NCBI GenBank assembly: GCA_019359125.1
Contig: JAHHHY010000001.1
Location: 186,001-250,000, forward strand
Length of the DNA stretch: 64,000 bases
DNA from: Pleurocapsa minor GSE-CHR-MK 17-07R
GTDB lineage: Bacteria > Chloroflexota > Anaerolineae > Aggregatilineales > Phototrophicaceae
Direction: 5' to 3'
Part shown: positions 33,523 to 43,347 of the stretch, one piece after another
How positions within the stretch are numbered: position 1 is the first letter of the stretch
Layout: the number at the start of each line of letters is the position of its first letter
Position numbers and translations under genes: made by a program
Notes under the pieces: model-generated
The model's database searches: none
What the model saw: only the letters and a program-made list of their open reading frames with translations
What the model was told of the DNA's origin: nothing

Positions 33523-34777
33523 CGAGAATGAAGCCCTGCGCCGCCAGATCATCCGCCTTGAAACGGACCTGGATGCGATGACGGCTGAGCTGGCCCAGGC
33601 CTATGACCAGCTTGTGCCGTTTTTACAGGACTCGCAGATCGACCTCGATTCCGCGCAGGACCTCTCTCGTTTCATCGGGATGATCATGTCTGCCGTGGGC
33701 GCGGATATGGGCGGCGTGTATCTGCTGCCCCAGAAAGGGCGTAAGGCTGCCTGGCGCACGGTGCCGGAAGACGTCGTGCATCTCCAGTCTGTGCGGCGCG
33801 TGGTGAGCCTGCTGGGTGTCGAAGGACAGCCGTCCGTCAAGGCCATTATCCGAAACCCTGCACAGGGGTCAAGCCTATGGCTGTTTACGCCGGTGATTGC
33901 CAATGGCGCGCTGGTGGCCGCCGTGGGCGTGGGCTTTCACGATATCAAACGCGAACTGAAGCAGTCAGACGCACAGCTGGTGCTGCAAATGACCATTCGG
34001 GTGTCGGGCCAGCTTGTGAACACCATGCTCCAGGAGATGAATGAGCGTGAGCTGAAGAATCAGCAGAGCCTGGCTATCGCCGGGGATATTCAGCGCTCGA
34101 TTCAGCCGGTGAAGCCGCCGAAGATTCAGCATCTGGAAGTGGACGCGGTGTGGGAACCTGCCGCGCAGGTCGGTGGCGATGCCTGGGGCTGGAGTATTCA
34201 GCCGAATGGGTCACTGGGCCTGTTCATGGTCGATATTTCAGGCAAGGGCGTCCCTGCTGCTATTGCGGCTGTGGCATTGCACACCAGCCTGCGCACGGCC
34301 TTGCAGCTGGGCCTGGCGCCCGCCGAAGTGCTGCGTTTTGGCAGCCTGCAATGGTCTGACACCCTGAGCGACTCAGAACTATTTGCCACGGCAGTTGTGA
34401 TGGTGATTGATCCAGCCACCGGCGACATCAGCGTCGCGAATGCCGGCCACACGCCCACGCTGCTGCGGCTGAGTGAACAATGGAAGACCTGGCGCGCCAG
34501 TGTGCCGCCGCTGGGTGTGCCCGGTTCGGTGGAGCCGCAGACCATGTCGGCCCGAATGAAGCCCGGTGATCTGGTGGTCTGTTTCAGCGATGGCATCTCC
34601 GAAATCCCGGTTGGCCGGTCGGTATGGGGTTATGATCAGATTATGGCCAGTGTTCCTGCCGAGACGCGTACAGCGTCCGATGCGCTGCGGGCGATTCAGC
34701 AGGCCAGCAGTGGCGTACGGGGCAGAAAACCTCGCCACGATGATGAGACGATATTTTGCGTGGGGTTTTTGCAGTGA
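33500..34777 (+). CDS. SpoIIE/RsbU-type PP2C phosphatase with GAF-like sensor
   Basis: 425 residues. A short N-terminal coiled coil (NENEALRRQIIRLETDLDAM) is followed by a GAF-like domain (about 50-185) and a SpoIIE/PP2C phosphatase domain (about 210-425). The metal-binding Asp residues are in QVGGDAWGW, FMVDISGKGVPAA and VCFSDGISE. It should dephosphorylate the STAS protein encoded just upstream in response to a ligand or stress sensed by the GAF domain. I chose ATG 33500, in frame before the coiled coil. Its stop overlaps the start of the next gene by 4 bases. Confidence 0.9.
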   Translation: MMTEQLLNENEALRRQIIRLETDLDAMTAELAQAYDQLVPFLQDSQIDLDSAQDLSRFIGMIMSAVGADMGGVYLLPQKGRKAAWRTVPEDVVHLQSVRRVVSLLGVEGQPSVKAIIRNPAQGSSLWLFTPVIANGALVAAVGVGFHDIKRELKQSDAQLVLQMTIRVSGQLVNTMLQEMNERELKNQQSLAIAGDIQRSIQPVKPPKIQHLEVDAVWEPAAQVGGDAWGWSIQPNGSLGLFMVDISGKGVPAAIAAVALHTSLRTALQLGLAPAEVLRFGSLQWSDTLSDSELFATAVVMVIDPATGDISVANAGHTPTLLRLSEQWKTWRASVPPLGVPGSVEPQTMSARMKPGDLVVCFSDGISEIPVGRSVWGYDQIMASVPAETRTASDALRAIQQASSGVRGRKPRHDDETIFCVGFLQ

Positions 34778-35172
34778 ACCGCGAATTGTCGTTGGATGCT
34801 GCCTTTGAGGCGCTTGAGGCGTTGTCAGAATTTCTGAACGATGCCGTCATGCCGTGTGAATCGCGTACACTGTATCAGGTGAAGCTGGCTGTGCACGAGC
34901 TGTGTATGAACATCGTGCAGCATGCGTATGCCGGGGAAGCCGGTGTAATCGTGCTGTCAGTAGAGCGTGAGCGCCTGAGCCTGAGCCTGGAGATTCGTGA
35001 TTTTGCCCGCCGCGGCCTGGAAGTCTCCCTGACCGGCAAGGCACCAGACCCGTTTGATCTGCCCGAAAGCGGCTGGGGGATGCCGATCGTGCACAGGGTG
35101 ATGGACACCGTGGTGTATCATCGCCTTGCAGATGGCAATCAATGGCTGCTGAGCAAGAAAATGGATTCATGA
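34774..35172 (+). CDS. RsbW/SpoIIAB-like anti-sigma ATPase (serine kinase)
   Basis: 132 residues of the GHKL ATPase fold. The N box is VKLAVHELCMNIVQHAYAG with the conserved Glu and Asn. The G1 box is degenerate (DFARRG instead of DxGxG). The G2-type segment is SGWGMPIVHRVMD. It starts at a GTG overlapping the phosphatase stop (GTGA). The length is normal for anti-sigma kinases. It should phosphorylate the STAS protein and hold a target, either a sigma factor or another effector. No sigma gene is adjacent; the nearest is the ECF-type gene 4.5 kb away. Confidence 0.87.
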   Translation: MNRELSLDAAFEALEALSEFLNDAVMPCESRTLYQVKLAVHELCMNIVQHAYAGEAGVIVLSVERERLSLSLEIRDFARRGLEVSLTGKAPDPFDLPESGWGMPIVHRVMDTVVYHRLADGNQWLLSKKMDS

Positions 35173-35187
35173 ACAGGAGATTATGGT

Positions 35188-35556
35188 ATGGCCCCAGCCA
35201 TTCTGGTTGTTGATGATGAAAGCACCACACGCCGCCTCGTCCACTATGTGCTGAAGCCACTTGGTGTCGACGTGCTGGAAGCGGGTGACCCCGAAGAAAC
35301 CATGGCGATTGTCGAGAACAACGTGGTGGAAATGATCCTGATGGACATCAATCTGCCGCGTATGAACGGCTTTGACCTGACGGTGCGCCTGCGCGCGATG
35401 GAAAAGCTGAAAGACGTGCCAATCCTGATTTTCACGGCGCGCAGCCACCCGAATGACGCCAAACGCGCGCTGGAATCCGGCGCGGTCGGCTTCCTGTACA
35501 AACCGTTCAGCACGACCGAGCTACGCCAAATTGTCACGAAATACGTTCGGCTCTGA
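35188..35556 (+). CDS. Single-domain response regulator (CheY-like)
   Basis: 122 residues, receiver domain only. Key residues are in ILVVDDEST (acidic pair), MILMDINLPRMNG (phospho-Asp), IFTARS (Thr) and LYKPFS (Lys). The ATG has an AGGAG site. It follows the anti-sigma kinase by 15 bp and ends the partner-switch operon at a strong terminator. Coupling of a receiver with STAS, phosphatase and kinase suggests that a histidine-kinase signal also feeds into this switch. No cognate kinase is next to it. Confidence 0.92.
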   Translation: MAPAILVVDDESTTRRLVHYVLKPLGVDVLEAGDPEETMAIVENNVVEMILMDINLPRMNGFDLTVRLRAMEKLKDVPILIFTARSHPNDAKRALESGAVGFLYKPFSTTELRQIVTKYVRL

Positions 35557-35563
35557 TGAAAAA

Positions 35564-35604
35564 ACAGGCCACCTGGATGCAAATTTCCAGGCGGCCTGTT
35601 TTGT
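35564..35604. terminator. Bidirectional terminator
   Basis: Stem of ACAGGCC-A-CCTGGA with TCCAGG-C-GGCCTGT and TTTTGTT on the right. The opposite strand has TTTTTT, so it can end both the partner-switch operon and the convergent acyl-CoA synthetase gene. Confidence 0.88.
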
Positions 35605-35624
35605 TGTCTGCGATTTAGCCCGCG

Positions 35625-38360
35625 TTATTCCACTGTCAGCTCGGCCCGCAGGATCATTTCCTTGTCGGTGGGCACGACCCGGAAGCCAAACTGCTTGACC
35701 AGCCGGATCATTTCCTCGTTTTCAGCGTACACATTGCCGTGAATCTGGCTGATCTTCTCGGCCTTACCCACTTCAATGATGCGTCCCAGCATGGCGCGTC
35801 CCAGCCCCTGATGCTGGAAGCGGTCGCTGACAATGACCGCGTATTCAGCAGTCTTTGTGCCGGGAATCTTGGTCAGGCGGCCAATTGCCATAATTTCCGG
35901 CGCGTCATTGAATGGATTTCTGCGCACGGCCACCAGCGCCATTTCACGGTCATAGTCGATGAAGCACAGGCGCGACAGGCGCTCGTGGGCCACGCGTTCG
36001 CTGAGCTGCATCGCCTGCAGATAACGCAGGAACACAGTGCGTTCGCTCAGCGTTTCGTGGAAGCGCGCCACCAGCGGCTCATCGTCCGGGCGAATCGGGC
36101 GGAACGTGACGCTGGCGCCGTTCTTGCTTTCCCACTGCCCGACATACTGCGTCGGATATGGGCGAATAGCTGGTGTGGGCAGATCCTCAGGTTTGACATC
36201 TGGTCCGTACACCACCACGCGGGCATCCAGCGCAATTAGGCGTTCGGGCGAGGCCAGCAGCGGATTAATATCGATTTCACGGATCCAGGGCTGCTCGACG
36301 ACCAGCTGGCTGAAACGCTCCATCAGCCGCTCTAATGCCGCCAGATCGACCGGGTCGCGGCCGCGCACGCCCTGAAGCGCTTTGTAAATGCGCGTCTGCT
36401 CCATCATGCGGCGCGCATGCACCGAGTTCAGCGGGGGCAGGCCAAGCGCGCTGTCCTTGAAGACTTCCACCAGCTGGCCGCCGCTGCCGAACAACAGCAC
36501 CGGGCCAAACTGCGGGTCAATGCTGCTGCCGATAATCAGCTCGTAGCCATCCAGATTGGCCATCGGCTGCACGGTCACACCCTGGAAGTGTTCGGCGCCT
36601 GCTTTGGCTGTCACCGAGGTGCGTATGCCTTCAAACGCGTTGCGGACGGCTTCCTCAGTGCGCAGGTTGAGCTGCACGCCGCCGACATCGGTCTTGTGCG
36701 TGATCGTCTCGCTGTTCAGCTTCAGCACCACAGGATAACCGATTTCCCCGGCGGCATGTACGGCTTCCTCGAGCGTGAGGGCCACAGTCGTTGGCACGGT
36801 GGGAATGTAATAAGCGGCCAGCACCTGCTTCGACTCATACTCGGTCAGGATGGTGCGGCCGGTGGAACGCGCGTGCTGGATAATCTGCTCCACGCGCGCG
36901 CGGTCTGGCGTCTCGCCTGCGTCATCCGGCGGCAGCATGGGCGTCTCATACAGGCTCTTGAGATTGGCGTTGTACTGCCACATGTAGTTGAATACGCGGA
37001 TGGCCGTATCGGGAAACTGGAACGTAGGGATGTTTGATTTGTTGAGGATGGCCTCCCCAGCGGCGATGCCGGGGCCACCCATCCAGCTTGCCAGCACCGG
37101 CTTGTCCACAATCGTGTCAAAACCGCTCAGCTTTTCTGCGGTCAGCGTGGGGTCGGTCATGGCCTGGGGCGTCAGGATGACCAGCAGGCCATCGCTGTTC
37201 GGGTCGTTGCCTGCCGTGGCCAGCGTGCGTGCATACAGCTCAGGCGAGGCATCGCCGAGGATGTCGATCGGGTTGCTGTGGCTCCATGCAGCGGGCAGGA
37301 AGGCGTTCAGTTCCTTCATGGTTTCAGCGGAAATCTCGGTCAGTTCACCACCGCCCAGCACCAGCGTATCGGTCGCCAGCACGCCCGGGCCGCCGGCATT
37401 GGTGATAATCGACAGGCGATTGCCCTTGGGCAGGGGCTGCTTGGCCAGCACTTCGGCCATGTAAAACACGTGCGCGATATGCTCGACGCGCAGCACGCCA
37501 GACCGATTAAAGGCGGCGTCCAGCACATCATCGCTGCCTGCCAGCGAGCCGGTATGGCTGGCTGCTGCATGGGCCGCTGCCTCGGTGCGCCCGGCCTTGA
37601 TCAGGATGATCGGCTTGCGCAGGGCCACCTCACGCGCAGCGCTGAGAAAGGCGCGCGCCCCACCGACCGATTCCATGTAAATCACGATGCTCTGGGTGTT
37701 CGGGTCATTGCCGAAATAGTCGATCAGGTCACCCCAGCCAACATCCAGCATTGAGCCGATGCTGACAAACGCGCTGAAGCCGACATTTTCGCTGCGGCTC
37801 CAGTCGAGCACAGCCGTGCACAGCGCGCCAGACTGGCTGATGAAGGCGACGTTGCCGGGGCGAGCGATGCCGTCAGCAAAGGTGGCATTCAGGCCATAGT
37901 TCGGGCGCATCACGCCGAGGCAGTTTGGCCCGATCAGGCGGATATTGGCGCGGTGCGCGCTTTCCAGAATCTGCCGCTCCAGCTCCACACCGGCCGGCCC
38001 GACTTCCTTGAAGCCCGCAGAAATGACGATCACGCCTTTGGTGCCGGCCGCGATGCAGTCATTGATGACGCCAGGCACGCTGGGGGCGGGGGTGACAATC
38101 ACGGCCAGGTCGACGGGTTCGGGCACATCACTGATGGAGGGATAGGCGCGGATGCCAAGGATGCTCTGACGGGTAGGGTTGACGGGATACACCGTGCCGC
38201 CAAATGGACTGCTGATGAGGTTCCACAGGATGGTGCGCCCGACGCTGCCAACACGTTCCGTCGCCCCGATGACGGCCACACTGCGCGGGGCAAAGATTGC
38301 GTCCAGGCCGGACGGGCGGGTTGATTCCGCATCGATTGAAGGTATCTGATTGGTAGCCAT
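35625..38360 (-). CDS. ADP-forming acyl-CoA synthetase fused to GNAT acetyltransferase (PatZ-like)
   Basis: 911 residues. Domains in order: CoA-binding (about 15-150), succinyl-CoA-ligase-like (160-460) with the phospho-histidine motif [12 protein letters not shown]-grasp (490-710) and a C-terminal GNAT domain (735-911; [20 protein letters not shown] followed by LGRAML). This is the layout of PatZ/Pat protein acetyltransferases, but the His motif is intact, so ADP-forming acetyl-CoA synthetase activity may also remain. The ATG at 38360 gives the normal N-terminus. An AMP-forming acetyl-CoA synthetase, the usual target of Pat acetylation, is encoded 5 kb away. Confidence 0.9.
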   Translation of the reverse strand: MATNQIPSIDAESTRPSGLDAIFAPRSVAVIGATERVGSVGRTILWNLISSPFGGTVYPVNPTRQSILGIRAYPSISDVPEPVDLAVIVTPAPSVPGVINDCIAAGTKGVIVISAGFKEVGPAGVELERQILESAHRANIRLIGPNCLGVMRPNYGLNATFADGIARPGNVAFISQSGALCTAVLDWSRSENVGFSAFVSIGSMLDVGWGDLIDYFGNDPNTQSIVIYMESVGGARAFLSAAREVALRKPIILIKAGRTEAAAHAAASHTGSLAGSDDVLDAAFNRSGVLRVEHIAHVFYMAEVLAKQPLPKGNRLSIITNAGGPGVLATDTLVLGGGELTEISAETMKELNAFLPAAWSHSNPIDILGDASPELYARTLATAGNDPNSDGLLVILTPQAMTDPTLTAEKLSGFDTIVDKPVLASWMGGPGIAAGEAILNKSNIPTFQFPDTAIRVFNYMWQYNANLKSLYETPMLPPDDAGETPDRARVEQIIQHARSTGRTILTEYESKQVLAAYYIPTVPTTVALTLEEAVHAAGEIGYPVVLKLNSETITHKTDVGGVQLNLRTEEAVRNAFEGIRTSVTAKAGAEHFQGVTVQPMANLDGYELIIGSSIDPQFGPVLLFGSGGQLVEVFKDSALGLPPLNSVHARRMMEQTRIYKALQGVRGRDPVDLAALERLMERFSQLVVEQPWIREIDINPLLASPERLIALDARVVVYGPDVKPEDLPTPAIRPYPTQYVGQWESKNGASVTFRPIRPDDEPLVARFHETLSERTVFLRYLQAMQLSERVAHERLSRLCFIDYDREMALVAVRRNPFNDAPEIMAIGRLTKIPGTKTAEYAVIVSDRFQHQGLGRAMLGRIIEVGKAEKISQIHGNVYAENEEMIRLVKQFGFRVVPTDKEMILRAELTVE

Positions 38361-38573
38361 GGGTTCCCACTTCCTAAGCTTTAGGCGGAGCGATGCAGAA
38401 ATCTGCTTCGCAACATGTCCTGATTTTGCCACATCGCACCCTCGTTCACAATCGATCCAGCCATGAATTAATGCCGTAATGTTGATTCAGAGGGATGTAG
38501 CGGGCCGGGAGGGTAAGATGTATAGTCTCCGTCCGGTCCAAGCCTGAAACGAATGATTGGAAACGAGAACATT

Positions 38574-40034
38574 ATGAGCCATGGGGCTGCGGATAGCACA
38601 ACCATTGTGATCTATGGCGCATCGGGTGACCTGACGCGCCGCAAGCTGATTCCTGCGCTGTACTCGTTATATGAACGCGGAAAGCTTCCCGAATCGATCA
38701 ATATCGTCGGCTATGCGCGCCGGCCATATTCCCACGACGACTTCAAAAATGAAGTGCATGGGCCGCTGCAGGATGTGCTGAAAGACAAGTACAAGCCAGA
38801 GGTATGGGAGAAGTTCTCGCAGCACCTGTACTATGTGCGCGGGGATTTGTCCACGAAAGCCGACCATGAGGAAGCCGAACACTTTTTGTCCAGCCTGGAA
38901 AACGGCGGCTCGAACCGCCTGTACTACCTGGCGACTGCGCCGGAGTATTACGCGCCTGTGGTGGAATGCCTGCGCGACCTGCACCTGAATGTAGAGGATA
39001 CGGGCTGGCGGCGCATTGTGGTCGAAAAGCCGTTTGGGCGCGACCTGAAAACGGCGACTGATCTGGACGAGGTGCTGCACACGGCCTTCAACGAGACGCA
39101 GATTTTCCGCATCGACCATTTCCTGGGCAAGGAAACGGTGCAGAACATCCTGTTTTTCCGCTTTGCCAATGCGATTTTTGAACCGCTGTGGAATCGCAAT
39201 TATGTCGACCACGTGCAGATTACGGCGGCCGAGTCGGTCGATATCGAGGGGCGTGCCGGTTACTACGACAAGGCCGGTGTGCTGCGCGACATGTTCCAGA
39301 ACCACATGCTCCAGCTGCTGTGCCTGGTGACGATGGAGCCGCCGCTGGCCTTCAATGCCGAGTCTCTGCGCCTGGAAAAGACCAAAGTGCTGCGGGCGCT
39401 GCGTCCGGCGCAGATGGGCAACACCGTGCGCGCGCAGTATGAGGGCTATCTCGATGAACCGGGAGTGGCCCCAAATTCGCAAACGCCGACGTACGCTGCC
39501 CTGAAGCTGTATATCGACAACTGGCGCTGGCAGGATGTGCCGTTCTATGTGCGTTCAGGCAAGGCGCTGGAGCGCAAGTCGAGCGAAATCTCGGTGCAGT
39601 TCCGTCGCCCGCCGCATTTGCTGTTTGACCTGCCCAAAGGCAAAAAGCTGAAGCCGAACGTGCTTGCGCTGTGCATCCAGCCGGATGAGGGCATCCATCT
39701 GCGTTTCGAGACCAAGACGCCGGTGTCCAGCGATATTCAGTCGGTGGATATGGAATTCAAATATACCGATTCGTTCCGCGATGTGTCGCTGCCCGATGCG
39801 TATGAGCGTCTGCTTCAGGATGCGCTGCTGGGTGACAACTCACTGTTCATCAGCGACCGTGAAATTAACCTGTCGTGGAAGCTGATCGACAACATCATCG
39901 AAGGGTGGGCTGGCCCGCAGGCACCGCCGCTGGTCACCTATGAACGTGGTTCGTGGGGGCCGAAAGAGAGCGATCTGCTGCTGGAAGATGATGGTCGCGT
40001 GTGGCGCATCCGCTGCGGCCAGAATCAGAAGTGA
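38574..40034 (+). CDS. zwf: Glucose-6-phosphate 1-dehydrogenase
   Basis: 486 residues, the usual length. The NADP-binding motif [16 protein letters not shown] is at the N-terminus, and the catalytic motif RIDHFLGKE(TVQNI) carries the conserved Asp-His pair. VVEKPFG and the C-terminal [16 protein letters not shown] are also typical. It oxidises glucose 6-phosphate to 6-phosphogluconolactone and makes NADPH, the first step of the oxidative pentose phosphate pathway. I prefer ATG 38574 over ATG 38553 because the upstream codon lacks a ribosome site and adds residues outside the family pattern. It is convergent with pfkA across a terminator. Confidence 0.95.
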   Translation: MSHGAADSTTIVIYGASGDLTRRKLIPALYSLYERGKLPESINIVGYARRPYSHDDFKNEVHGPLQDVLKDKYKPEVWEKFSQHLYYVRGDLSTKADHEEAEHFLSSLENGGSNRLYYLATAPEYYAPVVECLRDLHLNVEDTGWRRIVVEKPFGRDLKTATDLDEVLHTAFNETQIFRIDHFLGKETVQNILFFRFANAIFEPLWNRNYVDHVQITAAESVDIEGRAGYYDKAGVLRDMFQNHMLQLLCLVTMEPPLAFNAESLRLEKTKVLRALRPAQMGNTVRAQYEGYLDEPGVAPNSQTPTYAALKLYIDNWRWQDVPFYVRSGKALERKSSEISVQFRRPPHLLFDLPKGKKLKPNVLALCIQPDEGIHLRFETKTPVSSDIQSVDMEFKYTDSFRDVSLPDAYERLLQDALLGDNSLFISDREINLSWKLIDNIIEGWAGPQAPPLVTYERGSWGPKESDLLLEDDGRVWRIRCGQNQK

Positions 40035-40051
40035 GCCAACTCGTGAAGGTC

Positions 40052-40090
40052 AAAGGGGCAGGGCGAAATCGCGACTGCCCCTTTTTGTTT
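40052..40090. terminator. Terminator between zwf and pfkA
   Basis: AAAGGGGCAG pairs perfectly with CTGCCCCTTT across a 13-base loop and is followed by TTTTTGTTT on the plus strand. It mainly serves zwf; the opposite strand has only a short T run. Confidence 0.88.
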
Positions 40091-40093
40091 GCC

Positions 40094-41068
40094 TCAGCGG
40101 GCCAGCCGCTCCGCCAGCGCGTACAGGTCCGGCGAGATGCCCTTGGTGCGGCCGATGACTTCTTCATAGGGCGTCTCGGATACCTTGTTGGCGATGCGCC
40201 CGACGACGACGCCCTGCCTGCCGTTGATCAGCTTCTCGGCCGCGTTTGAGCCCAGCAGCGAGGCCAGGATGCGGTCGTAGGCGGTAGGTGCGCCGCCGCG
40301 CTGCACATGGCCAAGTGTAGTGGCACGGATCTCAAACCCCAGCGATTCTTCGCGCGAGTTGCAGTAAGCGAGCAGCTCTTCGGTGGACAGATGCGAGCCT
40401 TCGGCCACGACAATGATGCCGTTGGTCTTTCCGCGGGCATAGCTTTCCTTGAGCTGGTTGGCCACGAACTCCGCGGTGACCGGGATTTCGGGCAGCAGGG
40501 CTGCCTCGGCACCGCCGGCAATGGCGCTCATCAGCGCCAGATAGCCGCAGTCACGCCCCATGACCTCGACCAGAAAGGCGCGCTTGTGCGACGAAGCGGT
40601 CACTTTCAGCCGGTCAATCGACTCCAGCGCGATGTTCAGCGCGGTATCCACGCCGATGGTCATATCACTGCCGATCAGGTCGTTATCGATCGTGCTGGCC
40701 ACGCCGATGGTGGGGAAGCCCATCTTCCACAGCGCGTGGCCGCCGGTCTGCGAGCCATTACCGCCGATGACGACCAGTCCCTCGATGCCGTGTTCGGCCA
40801 TGTTGCTCAGGGCCTGATTGCGCCCCTCCACCGTCTTGAACTCAGGGCAGCGCGCGCTGCCCAGCATGGTGCCACCTGCCTGCAGGACGCCGCCGACTTC
40901 ACGCACGCCCATCTGCCTGATATCGCCATTGATCAGGCCGGAATAGCCATGCCTGACGCCAAAGACTTCGACGCCCATGTCGATGCCCGTGCGCACGACA
41001 GCGCGAATGGCTGCGTTCATACCGGGCGCGTCTCCGCCGCTGGTCAATACTGCAATACGCTTTAACAT
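40094..41068 (-). CDS. pfkA: ATP-dependent 6-phosphofructokinase
   Basis: 324 residues, normal for bacterial PFK. Motifs: VLTSGGDAPGMNAAIRA (ATP site), VVIGGNGSQTGG, PTIGVASTIDNDLIGSDMTIG with the TIDND catalytic Asp, and VEVMGRDCGYLAL. It phosphorylates fructose 6-phosphate to the 1,6-bisphosphate, the committed step of glycolysis. The GG to GN exchange in GGNGS is a small deviation from the usual GGDGS; Asp at this position favours ATP, so phosphate-donor preference deserves care. The gene is divergent from the MFS transporter and convergent with zwf. Confidence 0.94.
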   Translation of the reverse strand: MLKRIAVLTSGGDAPGMNAAIRAVVRTGIDMGVEVFGVRHGYSGLINGDIRQMGVREVGGVLQAGGTMLGSARCPEFKTVEGRNQALSNMAEHGIEGLVVIGGNGSQTGGHALWKMGFPTIGVASTIDNDLIGSDMTIGVDTALNIALESIDRLKVTASSHKRAFLVEVMGRDCGYLALMSAIAGGAEAALLPEIPVTAEFVANQLKESYARGKTNGIIVVAEGSHLSTEELLAYCNSREESLGFEIRATTLGHVQRGGAPTAYDRILASLLGSNAAEKLINGRQGVVVGRIANKVSETPYEEVIGRTKGISPDLYALAERLAR

Positions 41069-41221
41069 GATATGTTCTCGATTCCGGGATCCCCCAGGTT
41101 GTTATAAGTCCTATTGTAACAATCTCGATGCGGCAGGAAAACGGGAACGGCCTTAACATAACCATAATCCATTTCGCGTTACTATTGCCCGGAATTATTT
41201 GCCCAAGCGAAAGAATCCTTC

Positions 41222-43210
41222 ATGACGACCGCGCCTGCTCCGCTGATTACCCCTGAAGAAAAGATTTATCGCCAGCGCGTGTTCGCCTGGACGATGTATG
41301 ACTGGGCCAACAGTGCTTTTGCGACGACGATTCTGGCAGCGGTGCTGCCGGTCTATTTCTCGGCAGTGGCGGCAGCCACACTGCCCAGTGAAGCGCGTGC
41401 GACCGCCTACTGGAGCCTCGGCCTGAGTATCTCGCTGCTGATTGGCGCGCTGCTGGCCCCGCTGCTGGGCACCATCAGCGATGTGTCGCGCTCGAAGAAA
41501 CGCCTGCTGGGCATCTTCACGGTGATTGGCGTGGTGCCCACCGGCCTGCTGGTGCTGATTGAACGTGGGGACTGGATCCTGGCGCTGGGATTGTTCATCA
41601 TCGCGCGTGTTGGCTTCCTGGGCGCGTATTCATTCTACGATGCGCTGCTGCCGCATGTGGCGAAGCCGGCCGACCAGGACCGGGTCTCGGCGCGCGGCTA
41701 TGCGATGGGCTATCTGGGTGGTGGCATCCTGCTGGCGGTGAATATCGTCATGCTGCAGGTGTTTCCGGGCACTCTGGGCGCGCGCCTGTCTTTTCTGAGC
41801 GTGGCGATCTGGTGGGCGGTATTCAGCATTCCGCTGTTTCGCCGGGTGCCAGAGCCGGGCAAGACGGTCCCGCTTCCCCCTGGCGAGACCGTGCTCAGCG
41901 CAAGCTGGAAGCAGCTCGTTGGCACATTCCGCGAGGCGCGTAAATACCGCGAATTGTTCAAGTATCTGATCGCCTTTCTGATTTACAACGATGCCATCGG
42001 CACGATTATCGGTCTGGCTGCGATTTATGGTGCTGAGCTGGGATTTGGCGCCACCGAGCTGATTCTGGCGCTGCTGCTGGTTCAGTTCGTGGGTATCCCG
42101 TTCAGCCTGATGTTCGGGCGTCTGCCGTCTGCGGCGTCCACACGGCGGGCGTTTTACCTGGCCTTCGTGATTTTTAATCTGGTGGCACTGCCGCTGGTCG
42201 GCCTGATTGGCGGGCAGGTGCTGCCAGCAGCGCTGATTGGCGCGCAGCCCCCGCCGTATGAAGGCGACGACGTCGCGCTGGGCCAGGGCAATTATCCGGC
42301 TGGCGATGCACGCGTAGCGTACACGGGCACGTGGCAGGAACAGCTCGTCAGCGCGGCTGAAGCTGGTCTGGATGCCGATTTCATGCAGTGGATCGCGCCT
42401 GAAGGGGCCGCCGATACGCCGGCACTCAGCTATACCTTCAACGGCCTGACGTCGAGCATCCTGTATACCGTCGGGCCGGATATGTCCGGTCAGTGGGCGG
42501 TGCTACTGGATGGCGTCCCCGCGCTGGACGAGGATGGCCAACCGCTGCTCATCGAAGTGGCCAATGACGTGCGCCGCTTCAACGAGACGGTCGATGTGAC
42601 CGCAGCGGAAGCCGGTCGCCATGTCGTCACGCTGTCGCCTGCCACGCCGGGGTCTGCTTTCCGGCTGGATGGCGTGCGCGTGGCCGAACCAGAGCGAGAG
42701 AGCAGCCTGGTCTCCATCCTCGGTATTCTGCTGGGGCTTCAGGTGATCGGCCTGGGCTTCGCCTTCTTGACGCAGCGCTTCTTTGCACCGCTGGCCGCCA
42801 CGCTGGATACCCGCCGTTCAATCCTGCTGTCATTGGTGATGTACTCGGCTGTCGCGATGATGGGCTTCGTGCTTAATTCATCGATTGAATTCTGGTTCCT
42901 CGCCTGGATGGTGGCGATTGTGCAGGGGGGCAGCCAGGCCCTCAGCCGCAGCCTGTACGCCAGCCTGTCACCCGCGAAGAAAAGCGGGGAATTCTTCGGC
43001 CTGTACGGCATCATGGAGAAATTCTCCTCGATCCTGGGGCCGCTGGTGTTTGCCGTGGCGATTGCGATCTTTGGCAGCAGCCGCCCCGCCATCGTCAGCC
43101 TGATCGTGTTTTTCATCGTGGGCGGATTCCTGCTGACACGGGTGAATATCGCCGAGGGTCAGCGCGTGGCCAGGGAGGAAGACGCGCGCGATCAGGCTGT
43201 CGCTGCCTGA
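41222..43210 (+). CDS. UMF1-family MFS transporter with large inserted domain
   Basis: 662 residues. The family signature FAWTMYDWANSAFATTILAAVLP opens the first helix, and about twelve helices follow. Residues about 340-492, between two membrane segments, form a long hydrophilic insert without helices. It is rich in beta-type sequence (LSYTFNGLTSSILYTVGPDM, VAYTGTWQEQ) and would lie outside the membrane. UMF1 proteins of about 420-450 residues normally lack it. The insert looks like a carbohydrate-binding-type beta-sandwich, but I cannot name it. Transport substrate is unknown; Atg22-like relatives export amino acids. The gene is monocistronic and ends at a hairpin. Confidence 0.88.
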   Translation: MTTAPAPLITPEEKIYRQRVFAWTMYDWANSAFATTILAAVLPVYFSAVAAATLPSEARATAYWSLGLSISLLIGALLAPLLGTISDVSRSKKRLLGIFTVIGVVPTGLLVLIERGDWILALGLFIIARVGFLGAYSFYDALLPHVAKPADQDRVSARGYAMGYLGGGILLAVNIVMLQVFPGTLGARLSFLSVAIWWAVFSIPLFRRVPEPGKTVPLPPGETVLSASWKQLVGTFREARKYRELFKYLIAFLIYNDAIGTIIGLAAIYGAELGFGATELILALLLVQFVGIPFSLMFGRLPSAASTRRAFYLAFVIFNLVALPLVGLIGGQVLPAALIGAQPPPYEGDDVALGQGNYPAGDARVAYTGTWQEQLVSAAEAGLDADFMQWIAPEGAADTPALSYTFNGLTSSILYTVGPDMSGQWAVLLDGVPALDEDGQPLLIEVANDVRRFNETVDVTAAEAGRHVVTLSPATPGSAFRLDGVRVAEPERESSLVSILGILLGLQVIGLGFAFLTQRFFAPLAATLDTRRSILLSLVMYSAVAMMGFVLNSSIEFWFLAWMVAIVQGGSQALSRSLYASLSPAKKSGEFFGLYGIMEKFSSILGPLVFAVAIAIFGSSRPAIVSLIVFFIVGGFLLTRVNIAEGQRVAREEDARDQAVAA

Positions 43211-43235
43211 CAAAAAGGTGTCTTGATACGAATAG

Positions 43236-43284
43236 GGTGCATCGCGCGATTGGACATAAATCCGCCCGATGCACCTTTGTGTTT
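43236..43284 (+). terminator. Terminator after the UMF1 transporter
   Basis: GGTGCATCG pairs with CGATGCACC across a loop of about 22 bases and is followed by TTTGTGTTT. The long loop makes it less certain than the others. Confidence 0.6.
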
Positions 43285-43301
43285 CAACGCGTAGTGCACG
43301 C

Positions 43302-43307
43302 TATAAT
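43302..43307 (+). promoter_or_regulatory. -10 box of the acetyl-CoA synthetase gene
   Basis: A perfect TATAAT lies 41 bp upstream of the acsA start. The -35 region is weak (TTGTGT about 19 bp upstream), as is common for regulated promoters. Confidence 0.5.
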
Positions 43308-43347
43308 TCTGCCGATACGCTTTGTTTTGAAGGAGCTTTATTAGATT

